Of a stretch of 64,000 bases of DNA, positions 7,941 through 15,290 are shown one piece after another. The DNA is from an uncultured delta proteobacterium. Its GTDB lineage: Bacteria; Desulfobacterota; Syntrophia; Syntrophales; UBA8958. The position numbers and the translations under genes were made by a program. The notes under the pieces were generated by a model, which did not search any database, had not been told where the DNA came from, and saw nothing but the letters and a program-made list of their open reading frames with translations. Every line of letters begins with the position of its first letter. Within the stretch, counting starts at the first letter, position 1. Location: contig CAISJV010000038.1 in assembly GCA_903885795.1 (NCBI GenBank), forward strand, positions 1 through 64,000, in the 5' to 3' direction.

Positions 7941-8383
7941 TTATCTTTCCTGCATTCCGAAGATGTATCTTCATTGATATCATTCTTGTCGTTGATTTTA
8001 TTTACGACCCGCCGCCAGTTGTCGCTTTTTACCCCATCCACGCACCGGTTGCCATCCCGCAAAGATAACCGCATCTTCAAGCGTGTGGTCATTTCAAGAA
8101 AGGCATCCGCGGGGATCGTCGCCAGGGCCTGCAGTATATAGCTCTGAACCTGGTCCTGCGGTTTCGCTAAATCAAAGTAAACCCACCGCCCCTCTTTTTT
8201 TTCCTTGACCAGCTTGGCCCCTTTGAGGATCTTTAGATGCCGGGAAACGTTACAGTGGCTCTCTCCGATAGCGTCTGTAATTTCACAGACGCACAGGTTT
8301 CCCGGAACGGAATTTAAAAGCCAGATAATAGCGAGGCGGGTCTTGTCTCCTAAGGCCTTAAATTGTTCGATATACAGCTCCAT
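7937..8383 (-). CDS. arsR: ArsR-family metalloregulator
   Basis: ArsR/SmtB winged-helix repressor that leaves DNA on binding As(III), Sb(III) or another thiophilic metal. The core (residues about 1-90) has the helix-turn-helix (SHCNVSRHLKIL) and Cys in NLCVCEI plus the recognition-helix Cys in ESHCNVS, close to the classical ELCVC sensing site. The 148 residues include a C-terminal extension of about 50 residues absent from the shortest members; it is polar and contains two more Cys. It heads the arsR-arsD-arsA operon. Its divergent position relative to the deleted hgcC copy, and nearness to hgcCAB, suggest it could also control those promoters. This is inference; ArsR-like control of hgcAB has been reported in Pseudodesulfovibrio mercurii. 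Confidence 0.9.
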   Translation of the reverse strand: MELYIEQFKALGDKTRLAIIWLLNSVPGNLCVCEITDAIGESHCNVSRHLKILKGAKLVKEKKEGRWVYFDLAKPQDQVQSYILQALATIPADAFLEMTTRLKMRLSLRDGNRCVDGVKSDNWRRVVNKINDKNDINEDTSSECRKDK

Positions 8384-8401
8384 GTCTCACCTTCATATAT
8401 T

Positions 8402-8442
8402 CACAATTGTGCATACAATATAGACAAATATGATTTTGTCAA
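8402..8442 (-). promoter_or_regulatory. arsR promoter and palindromic operator candidate
   Basis: On the minus strand TTGACA (8437-8442) and TATTGT (8415-8420) are 16 bases apart. Immediately downstream lies a perfect 10-bp palindrome, CACAATTGTG (8402-8411), between the -10 box and the arsR start codon. It is well placed for autoregulation by ArsR. Binding is inferred from position and symmetry only. Confidence 0.6.
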
Positions 8443-8517
8443 TTCAAATATGAAGCTTTTTACCCTGTATGTTGATAACCACATGAATAAACAAGCAAAT
8501 ATATTTTCACTTAATGC

Positions 8518-8594
8518 TTGACAAATTTCTTACCGCTACTTATATTCAGAATAATCAGGTTAAACTGATCAAATAGTGCAAATCAGAATAATCA
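8518..8594 (+). promoter_or_regulatory. Second copy of the hgcC-type promoter
   Basis: TTGACA (8518-8523), a 17-base spacer and TATATT (8541-8546) reproduce the hgcCAB promoter at 3670. Two perfect 12-bp direct repeats, TCAGAATAATCA, lie at 8546-8557 and 8583-8594, one touching the -10 box and one just before the ribosome site. The hgcC leader keeps related TGATTAT and ATAATCA half-sites, so a shared regulator is plausible. Confidence 0.65.
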
Positions 8595-8609
8595 ACGTGA
8601 GGTGAAAAA

Positions 8610-8762
8610 ATGGTTAAAGAAGATCAGAAGAAGGGATCCTGTTGTGTATCCGCAAGTGGTGTTACCAGTTGCTGCCGCGTCGAAGCGCTGATCAGCGTCG
8701 ATGAGCGGGTCAGGGAATTTCTTGGCCCCATTATTAGCAACTTAGGAGGAATAGGTAAATGA
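8610..8762 (+). pseudogene. Internally deleted copy of hgcC
   Basis: A 50-codon open frame that is a clear paralogue of the AbrB-like protein at 3763: the start, both Cys pairs (residues 11-12, 21-22), ISVDER and the tail EFLGP are shared. It lacks 46 residues, nearly the whole AbrB domain, in frame. The breakpoints coincide with a 7-bp direct repeat GAGCGGG that occurs twice in the intact gene (3856-3862 and 3994-4000, 138 bases apart) and once here, the signature of slippage or recombination between short repeats. DNA binding should be lost. The two Cys pairs survive behind an intact promoter and ribosome site, so a Cys-rich mini-protein could still be made. Its stop overlaps the arsM relic start (ATGA). 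Confidence 0.8.
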
Positions 8763-9065
8763 AAGCAGAAGAAATCAGGAAGGCCGTACGGGGCCGTTAC
8801 GGCGATATTGCATCGAAAGCGGGAACATGTTGTCTGCCCTCGACTGATTGCTGCGGTGGTGAGGAAAGACGACTACCTACAGAAGATCGCCGCGGCGGGC
8901 TTTGGGGATGTGCAAATCATCGCCGGGACCCTATTTCCCATGCAGGAAATTGCCAATCATCCGGCGACGCAGGAAGCCATCGGCGATCGCGATATCTTGA
9001 AAGCAATGGCGGAGCAGCTGGCAACGTCCATCGCCAGCATCAAGATTGCCGCCGTCAAGTCATAG
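8759..9065 (+). pseudogene. Decayed arsenite methyltransferase gene (arsM relic)
   Basis: The first about 35 codons (MKAEEIRKAVRGRYGDIAS, then TCCLPSTDCCGG) match the N-terminus of bacterial ArsM with its Cys-rich STxCCG element. A different frame then carries the ArsM C-terminus (VRKDDYLQKIAAAGF to SIASIKIAAVKS, ending at 9065). The whole SAM-binding core, around 180 residues, is missing, and the two ends are out of frame. Intact ArsM is about 260-280 residues and makes methylated arsenicals. The junction is near 8868. Because the upstream hgcC copy also carries a deletion, this hgcC-arsM pair appears to be decaying together. Confidence 0.8.
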
Positions 9066-9096
9066 GTAGACATTGTATGTTTAGGGAGGAGTATTT

Positions 9097-9726
9097 ATGT
9101 CAGATACTGCAAATACAACGAAGAAATGGTGGGCCAAGGGACTTCTTTTTGAAAATTGCAACTGCCAGATAGTCTGCCCGGCTCACGTTTCGTTTAAACA
9201 GCTCTGCACTTATGAACGCTGTCTCGGCCACTGGTCGATTCACATCGATGAAGGCGAGTTCAATGGAATTCCTCTTCATGATCTCAACGTCATCATTATG
9301 TATGATACACCCCAATTGATGTTCAACGGAAAATGGGTTGAGACGATCTTTATCGACGAACGGGCCGATGATATCCAGCGCAAAGCGATCGAGGACATTC
9401 TCACAGGGAAGTCAGGCGGTCCCTGGGTCATCCTCAGCCGGTTCGTTGAAAAGCGCAGGCCGACCCGTTATTTACCGATCCACTTCGATGATCAGGGGAG
9501 GAAGAAGCGGATGTGGGTCGAAGATATCTTTGACACGACGGTCGAGAGTCTCCGCGGTCAGGATCGGGATCAGACCGTCGTGATCGAGAATATGTTCAAC
9601 TATCTGCATTCAACACGTCAGGTCGTTGCTGCGGGGGAAACGTGGTGGAAAGACGGAGACGACTACACATTCTCGACCAAAGGAACTCATGCCCTGTATT
9701 CAAAATTTTCATGGACGTCGCAATGA
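9097..9726 (+). CDS. DUF1326 domain protein
   Basis: A 209-residue protein of the DUF1326 family, whose function is not established. The N-terminus is Cys-rich (Cys 21, 23, 27, 37 and 42, including ENCNCQIVCPAH), which points to metal or heme binding or a redox role; that is inference. No signal peptide or membrane helix is visible, so it is probably cytoplasmic. A GGGAGG-type ribosome site precedes the start. It overlaps the following DUF2182 gene by ATGA (9723-9726). The DUF1326-DUF2182 pairing recurs in many bacteria and implies that the two proteins act together. Confidence 0.85.
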   Translation: MSDTANTTKKWWAKGLLFENCNCQIVCPAHVSFKQLCTYERCLGHWSIHIDEGEFNGIPLHDLNVIIMYDTPQLMFNGKWVETIFIDERADDIQRKAIEDILTGKSGGPWVILSRFVEKRRPTRYLPIHFDDQGRKKRMWVEDIFDTTVESLRGQDRDQTVVIENMFNYLHSTRQVVAAGETWWKDGDDYTFSTKGTHALYSKFSWTSQ

Positions 9727-10523
9727 CAGACACGAAAATGCTTATTTCGGACAAACCGGCGATGCTGAATCTGTTCCATAAGGACCGGCTGATCATATTT
9801 TCCGGTCTCGCCATGATAACTGTTTTCTCCTGGGCATACATGATTAATATGGCGATAAACATGATGGGAACGGGAATGAATATGATCAAGCCCTGCCTCA
9901 TGCACTGGGGGATGGGGGACATTATACATCTGTTCGTCATGTGGACCATCATGATGGCGGCCATGATGCTGCCCGCTGCCACACCCATGATCATGATGTT
10001 TGCCACCGTCAACAGTCAGCAGAGTAATGAGGAGAATCTCATCGTCCCAACATGGTTCTTCGTCCTGGGATACCTGGCCGTCTGGACAGCATATAGTGCC
10101 GTGGCCACGCTGGCACAATGGGGACTTCATCTCTCTGCTCTGCTTACTCATCATATGGTTCTCGCCAGTCCTCTTCTGGGCGGTTTGTTGTTGGTCGCAG
10201 CCGGGATTTTCCAATGGACGCCCTTCCGGGATGCCTGCATGGCCAAGTGCCGTTCACCACTTGGATTCCTGATGACGGAATGGCGGGAGGGACGGCGCGG
10301 AGCACTGATCATGGGTCTGAAGGCGGGCCTGTTCTGCGTCGGCTGCTGCTGGCTTCTCATGGTTCTCTCCTTTGTGCTGGGTGTCATGAATATGATTTGG
10401 ATGGCGGCACTCACCGCCTTCATGCTTCTGGAGAAAATCACGGACAATAAGCGGCTAAGCCGAGCAGCCGGTTTGATACTCGTTGCCTGGGGGGCGTGGG
10501 TTCTCGCGGGGGTTATAAGCTGA
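9723..10523 (+). CDS. DUF2182 integral membrane protein
   Basis: A 266-residue polytopic membrane protein of the DUF2182 family, sometimes described as a predicted metal-binding membrane protein. Six or seven helices are visible, the first at about residues 24-45. Met, His and Cys are frequent in and near the helices (MWTIMMAAMMLPAATPMIMM; GLFCVGCCWLLM). The MMAAMMxP segment and the CVGCCW motif are the family hallmarks. The start at 9723 gives a 4-base overlap with DUF1326, indicating translational coupling. A membrane metal-handling role fits the surrounding metal genes but is not proved. Confidence 0.82.
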   Translation: MTDTKMLISDKPAMLNLFHKDRLIIFSGLAMITVFSWAYMINMAINMMGTGMNMIKPCLMHWGMGDIIHLFVMWTIMMAAMMLPAATPMIMMFATVNSQQSNEENLIVPTWFFVLGYLAVWTAYSAVATLAQWGLHLSALLTHHMVLASPLLGGLLLVAAGIFQWTPFRDACMAKCRSPLGFLMTEWREGRRGALIMGLKAGLFCVGCCWLLMVLSFVLGVMNMIWMAALTAFMLLEKITDNKRLSRAAGLILVAWGAWVLAGVIS

Positions 10524-10623
10524 TTCAGCTACCCAAAAAGCATAATCAAATATTTTTGTCTGGGTGTATCTTTTCTCGTACGCCGCTCGTCTAAGGTAAT
10601 AAAAAGCGAAGAAGGAGGTTAAA

Positions 10624-10866
10624 ATGGAAAAGATGTTTGGCTCTATGATGCAAGGATTCTTTAACGGCACGTCGGAGGAGAATAAGGGTAAGATGAAGGC
10701 CTGTTGTGAGAATATGGTTGCGATGTGCCCATGCGGTAACATGAAGGATATGCCCAAAGAGGATAAGCAGGCAATGATGGAAAAGATGCAGTCCTTCTGC
10801 GGTGACAAAATGGGGATGATGTCCTCTTTTGTCCAGGGTGCGGGTGCGGAGAAACAGCATTGCTGA
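10624..10866 (+). CDS. Small Met/Cys-rich protein, probably metal binding
   Basis: An 80-residue protein that is strikingly rich in Met (about one residue in five) and has several Cys (ACCEN, MCPCGN, SFCGD, and a terminal HC). Charge is high and there is no membrane helix or signal peptide, so it should be cytoplasmic. A GGAGG ribosome site lies 7 bases before the ATG. The Met and Cys content suggests buffering of soft metal ions such as Cu(I), Ag(I), Hg(II) or As(III); this is inferred from composition only. It lies in the plus-strand run with the DUF1326/DUF2182 pair and ahead of the cus operon. Confidence 0.7.
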   Translation: MEKMFGSMMQGFFNGTSEENKGKMKACCENMVAMCPCGNMKDMPKEDKQAMMEKMQSFCGDKMGMMSSFVQGAGAEKQHC

Positions 10867-10913
10867 TTATCCTGCAAATTAATTGATCGAGCCGGAAAGG
10901 AGGAGAAAAAGCT

Positions 10914-11141
10914 ATGTGTGGTTGGTGTGGTGATGCGTCGTGGCCCTTGTGGGCATGGTGGTGGGTTGTCCCGCTCGTCGGTGTTGCCTTATGCATAGCG
11001 ATGTGCATGTTTTTCAAGTCGAGAATGGGCAACAGGCGTTTCTGCTGCTTTGGTGGAGTCAGCTCCGCCGATCTTGATGAAATGAAAATGGAGATCGGGA
11101 AACTGAAGGCAGATATGGAAAAATTTAAGGGAAAACAATGA
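10914..11141 (+). CDS. Small Cys/Trp-rich single-helix membrane protein
   Basis: A 75-residue protein I cannot assign to a family. It starts MCGWCGDAS, continues with a Trp-rich hydrophobic segment (about residues 10-34), then a basic stretch and RFCCFGG, and ends in a charged heptad-like region (about 50-74) that should form a short coiled coil. This gives one membrane helix with a cytoplasmic coiled-coil tail and Cys pairs on both sides of the membrane. A GGAGG ribosome site precedes it. The AhpD-like gene begins 9 bases after its stop, so the two are co-transcribed. Confidence 0.65.
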   Translation: MCGWCGDASWPLWAWWWVVPLVGVALCIAMCMFFKSRMGNRRFCCFGGVSSADLDEMKMEIGKLKADMEKFKGKQ

Positions 11142-11150
11142 GGAGTGAAC

Positions 11151-11408
11151 ATGGATGAGCGAACAAAAAAACTGATTGCCGTAGGGGCATCCGTAGGGGC
11201 AAATTGCCACCCCTGCCTGGAATATCATGTCGGTAGGGCACTGGAAGCGTGTATTGACCACAGCGAGATCATGGCGGCGGTGGAAGTCGCCAAAGCCGTC
11301 AGGGGGGGAGCAACCGCCAGTATGGACAAACTTGCCCTGAAACTTCTGGGCAGTGATCCCCCTCAGCAATCATGCAATAGCCAGGCAGCTTCCTGCTGTT
11401 GTTCATAG
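11151..11408 (+). CDS. AhpD/carboxymuconolactone decarboxylase-like protein
   Basis: An 85-residue single-domain member of the carboxymuconolactone decarboxylase/AhpD superfamily. The core carries the redox motif NCHPCLEYH, an ExxxCxxCxxxH-type site as in AhpD, which supports thiol-disulfide chemistry. The tail is unusual: QSCNSQAASCCCS adds four Cys at the extreme C-terminus. The start at 11151 is chosen because AGGAG ends 5 bases before it; a GTG at 11145 is the alternative. It is followed 41 bases later by an ECF sigma factor gene. Confidence 0.82.
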   Translation: MDERTKKLIAVGASVGANCHPCLEYHVGRALEACIDHSEIMAAVEVAKAVRGGATASMDKLALKLLGSDPPQQSCNSQAASCCCS

Positions 11409-11449
11409 CAATTGAGTGATACAATAGGCGCACAAGGTTGAGGATTGAG

Positions 11450-12049
11450 ATGAAGAACGGGGAAATAAGATTTCAGCAAATCTATGACGAGTATCAGGGA
11501 AAGATCTCCCGCTATCTGACGCGGATGGTCGGAGAAAACGAAGCGGAAGATCTGACCCAGGAGGTGTTTGTTAAAATCGGCCAGGCGTTGGAAGGCTTTC
11601 GGGGCGAATCCAGTTTGTCTACCTGGATCTATCAGATTGCAACCAATGCCGCCCTCGACCAATTTCGTCGTCCATTTGATCGTCACGCCGGGGGAAAGCT
11701 CCTGCCCGTGGAGGCCATCACGGAAACCAAAGAAGATGAAAATATCTGGACAGGTGAATTGATGGCTTCCACGGAGCAGCGGGTAATTCGTCAGGAAATG
11801 AACGGCTGCATCCGGGAAATCATTCAAACGCTACCCGAGACATACCGGTCCGTCATCGTCCTCAGCGAGCTGGAAGGCCTGACCGACAGTGAGATTGCCG
11901 ATATCCTCGGATTAACCCTCCAGGCAACCAAAATAAGGCTGCATCGCGCCCGGGGAAAGCTCAGAAAAGAATTGACCACGGCTTGTATCTTCTACCGTGA
12001 TGATCGCCAAGAGTTTGCCTGCGACCGGAAGGCCCCGCATTCAGATTAG
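11450..12049 (+). CDS. ECF-type RNA polymerase sigma factor
   Basis: A 199-residue group IV sigma factor. Region 2 (about residues 5-75) has YLTRMVGENEAEDLTQEVF and STWIYQIATNAALDQFRR; region 4 (about 125-180) has LPETYRSVIVLSELEGLTD and the helix-turn-helix IADILGLTLQATKIRLHRAR. After region 4 comes a short tail with two Cys (ACIFYRD and FACDRK), a pattern seen in a subset of ECF factors that may bind zinc or sense thiol stress. No anti-sigma gene is adjacent. GAGG lies 6 bases upstream of the chosen start. It probably controls part of the surrounding metal/redox cluster, which is inference. Confidence 0.9.
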   Translation: MKNGEIRFQQIYDEYQGKISRYLTRMVGENEAEDLTQEVFVKIGQALEGFRGESSLSTWIYQIATNAALDQFRRPFDRHAGGKLLPVEAITETKEDENIWTGELMASTEQRVIRQEMNGCIREIIQTLPETYRSVIVLSELEGLTDSEIADILGLTLQATKIRLHRARGKLRKELTTACIFYRDDRQEFACDRKAPHSD

Positions 12050-12107
12050 ATGAACGGGGCGTCGTCAGCGGCTGCTTCGAATGAATAGTTTACTCTGTCT
12101 ATACAAA

Positions 12108-15100
12108 TTATTTTTTGAAGCTTCTTCCCTTCCAGAGCATATAGATAGCCGGGTAAATGATCAGTTCTAGAATCGTGGAGGTGATAACACCGCCGATCAT
12201 GGGGGCGGCAATTCGCTTCATGACATCCGCACCCGTCCCATGGCTGAACATGATGGGGATAAGGCCGGCCAGGATCACACTCACCGTCATGATCTTGGGA
12301 CGGATCCTTTTCACGGCCCCGTACATGACGCTCTCCTTAAGGTCGGCCAGAGTATGCATATTCCCATCTTTCTTCCACTTTTCGTAGGCCAGATCAAGAT
12401 ACAGGAGCATGACCACCCCGGTCTCCGCATCGAGTCCGGCCAAGGCGATAATCCCCACCCAGACGGCGATGCTCATGTTATAATTGAGCAGATACAGGAA
12501 CCAGAAGGACCCCACCAGGGAAAAAGGAACGGCGAGCAGGACAATCATCGTTTTAACCGTTGATTGTGTGTTCAGGTAGATAAGCACGAAGATAATGAAA
12601 AGGGTCAGGGGGATGACCATCTTCAGCCGCTCATGGGTCTTGACCAAATTTTCATATTCCCCGCTCCAGGTGAGCCGGTAGCCTTCGGGAATCTTCAGGG
12701 TCGCCGCCTTTTTCTTTGCCTCCTCCACATAACCGCCCATATCCCGGCCGGAAAAGTCAACAAAGACATAAGCAGTAAGAAGTCCTTCTTCGCTTTTGAT
12801 GGCGGTGGGACCCTTGACGACCTCGAAATCCGCCACCTCACCCAGAGGCACCTGGAGGATCGGCGGGGGTGCCACCATTCCTCCTGCAACAGCCGGCCGG
12901 TTGGCTGTCATGACGGGTACGAGGACCCGCTTGAGTTGCTCCAAATCGCTGCGCAGATTCCGGGGATAGCGGACATTAACGGGATACCGCGCCCGCCCCT
13001 CTACCGTCACGGTCAGGTTCATGCCCCCGATAGCCGCCTGGATCACCTCGCCTACGTCATCCACGGTGAGACCGTAGCGGGCCGCCTCTTCCCGCTTGAT
13101 GGAAATGTCCAGAAAATAGCCCGTCGTCACCCTTTCCGCATAGACGCTCCTGGTTCCGGGGATGTCTTTTAGATGATGTTCCAGGGCAAGACCGATCTTT
13201 TCGATTTCTTCAAGATTAGGCCCGAGGATCTTGACCCCGACGGGGGTCCGGATGCCTGTAGCCAGCATGTCGATACGGGCCTTAATGGGCATGGTAAAGG
13301 AGTTGGCCACACCGGGGATGTTCAGGGCGTCATTCATCTCGTCCTTCAGTTTGTCCACGGTCATGCCTTGACGCCACTGCTCTTCCGGTTTCAGATTGAT
13401 GACCGTCTCAAACATCTCCAGGGGAGCCGGGTCCGTGGCCGTCTCCGCCCGTCCGGCCTTGCCGAAAACCTGGGCGACCTCGGGGATTTTTTTCAGAATT
13501 TCATCCTGCATCTGGAGGAGTTTCCCGACCTCGGAGACGGCCGCTCCAGGCAGCGTAACGGGCATATAGAACAACGTTCCTTCATAGAGAGGCGGCATGA
13601 ATTCCGAACCCAGTTTCATAAACGGGTAAATCGTCAGGGCCATGATTAGAACGGCGGCAATGATCACCGTTTTCTGGAAACGGATGGCAAAAAGAGCCAC
13701 GGGTTCATAGAGCTTATGCAAGACATGGCTGATGGGGTTCTTATCCTCGGGACGGATCTTTCCCCGGATGAGCAGGGTCATGAGAACGGGTGTCAGGGTC
13801 ACGGCCAGAAAGGAAGAGAAGAGCATGGCAAAGGTCTTCGTATAAGCCAGGGGTTTGAACAGGCGCCCGGCCTGGGCTTGAAGGGTGAAGACGGGGAGGA
13901 ATCCCACGGTGATGACCAGCAGGGAGAAGAAGAGGGACGGCCCCACCTCCTGAGCGGCTTTGATGATGACATCAGCCCGGCTCCCCGGCTGTCCCTCGTG
14001 TTCCCACTCCTCCAGCTTCTTGTGGGCGTTTTCCACCATGATGATGGCGGCATCCACCATGGCGCCGATGGCGATAGCGATGCCGGAGAGGCTCATGACA
14101 TTGGCGGTGACACCCAGGTAATACATGCTGATGAAGGCCATGAGCATGGCCATGGGCAGCGTGACGATCACTACCAGGGCGCTGGGCAGGTGAAATAGAA
14201 AGACGAGACAGACCACGCTCACCGCCACGGTCAGCTTGATAATCTCATCTTTGAGGGTAGCCATGGAGCGCAGAATGAGATCCGAACGGTCATAGGTCGT
14301 GACGATCTTCACTCCTTTGGGAAGACTCGGTGCGATGTCCCGGTTGATCTTTTCCTTCACTCGTTCGATCACATTCAGGACATTTTCACCGAAACGAATG
14401 ACCACAATCCCGGCGGCCACCTCGCCCCGGCCATCCAACTCCGCAAGCCCGCGCCGGATTTCCGGACCCAGTTGGACGCGGGCCACATCCTTTAAATAGA
14501 TAGGCGTGCCGCCGGGGTTCGCACCTACGGAGATATTCTCCAGGTCTTGCAGCCCTTTGATATATCCCCGCCCCCGGATCATGTATTCCACGCCCGAAAG
14601 TTCGAGGACGCGCCCCTCTACATCCCGGTTGCTCTTTCTTACGGCCTCTATGACCTTAGTAATGGGAATGTTGTAGGCCGCCAGGCGATTGGGATCGACG
14701 GTGATCTGATACTGTTTTACAAAACCGCCGAGGCTCGCCACCTGGGAGACGCCGGGGACGCTCTCCACGCCCAGCTTGATGATATAGTCCTGAATGCTGC
14801 GCAGTTCGGAGAGGTCATGGTCACCCGTTTCATCAACAACGGCGTAGGAAAAACCCCACCCGAGGCTGGTGGCATCAGGACCGAGGACGGGGTTGACGTC
14901 GGAGGGAATCTTGTTCTTCACCGCCTGGAGGTATTCCAGAATCCGGCTCCGCGCCCAGTAAATATCGGTCCCTTCTTCAAATATCACGTAGATGAAGGAA
15001 CTGCCCAGGAAGGAAAAACCCCGCACGGCTTGGACTTTAGGGGCCGCGAGCAGTGTCGATGTGATGGGATAGGTAATCTGATCCTCGACAAGATCGGGGC

Positions 15101-15269
15101 TCCGACCCGACCACTCCGTGTAGATGATAACCTGCGTATCACTCAGGTCGGGAAGGGCGTCGAGAGGCGTGTTCTTCAAGGCCCAATAGCCCCAGACAAT
15201 CGCCAGGGCCATCATGAGAAAGACCGCGAATTTATTCCGGGCGCTTAATTCGATGATTTTAGCAATCAT
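12108..15269 (-). CDS. cusA: Cu(I)/Ag(I) efflux RND permease CusA
   Basis: A 1053-residue heavy-metal RND pump of the inner membrane that uses the proton gradient to drive Cu(I)/Ag(I) from periplasm or cytoplasm through the CusBC channel. The TM4 signature AIGAMVDAAIIMVENAHK is the heavy-metal type. The three methionines of the E. coli CusA binding triad have counterparts in LFYMPVT, APLEMFET and ARIDMLATG, which argues for monovalent copper or silver rather than Zn/Co. It is the last gene of a four-gene minus-strand operon, 21 bases after cusB. Confidence 0.93.
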   Translation of the reverse strand: MIAKIIELSARNKFAVFLMMALAIVWGYWALKNTPLDALPDLSDTQVIIYTEWSGRSPDLVEDQITYPITSTLLAAPKVQAVRGFSFLGSSFIYVIFEEGTDIYWARSRILEYLQAVKNKIPSDVNPVLGPDATSLGWGFSYAVVDETGDHDLSELRSIQDYIIKLGVESVPGVSQVASLGGFVKQYQITVDPNRLAAYNIPITKVIEAVRKSNRDVEGRVLELSGVEYMIRGRGYIKGLQDLENISVGANPGGTPIYLKDVARVQLGPEIRRGLAELDGRGEVAAGIVVIRFGENVLNVIERVKEKINRDIAPSLPKGVKIVTTYDRSDLILRSMATLKDEIIKLTVAVSVVCLVFLFHLPSALVVIVTLPMAMLMAFISMYYLGVTANVMSLSGIAIAIGAMVDAAIIMVENAHKKLEEWEHEGQPGSRADVIIKAAQEVGPSLFFSLLVITVGFLPVFTLQAQAGRLFKPLAYTKTFAMLFSSFLAVTLTPVLMTLLIRGKIRPEDKNPISHVLHKLYEPVALFAIRFQKTVIIAAVLIMALTIYPFMKLGSEFMPPLYEGTLFYMPVTLPGAAVSEVGKLLQMQDEILKKIPEVAQVFGKAGRAETATDPAPLEMFETVINLKPEEQWRQGMTVDKLKDEMNDALNIPGVANSFTMPIKARIDMLATGIRTPVGVKILGPNLEEIEKIGLALEHHLKDIPGTRSVYAERVTTGYFLDISIKREEAARYGLTVDDVGEVIQAAIGGMNLTVTVEGRARYPVNVRYPRNLRSDLEQLKRVLVPVMTANRPAVAGGMVAPPPILQVPLGEVADFEVVKGPTAIKSEEGLLTAYVFVDFSGRDMGGYVEEAKKKAATLKIPEGYRLTWSGEYENLVKTHERLKMVIPLTLFIIFVLIYLNTQSTVKTMIVLLAVPFSLVGSFWFLYLLNYNMSIAVWVGIIALAGLDAETGVVMLLYLDLAYEKWKKDGNMHTLADLKESVMYGAVKRIRPKIMTVSVILAGLIPIMFSHGTGADVMKRIAAPMIGGVITSTILELIIYPAIYMLWKGRSFKK

Positions 15270-15290
15270 GGGGAGACCCTTTCACTTTGT

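Noticed and set aside
13716-14198. Long plus-strand frames opposite cusA, cusB and the RND pump
   Set aside because: They are antisense shadows of high-GC genes, with no ribosome sites or family similarity.
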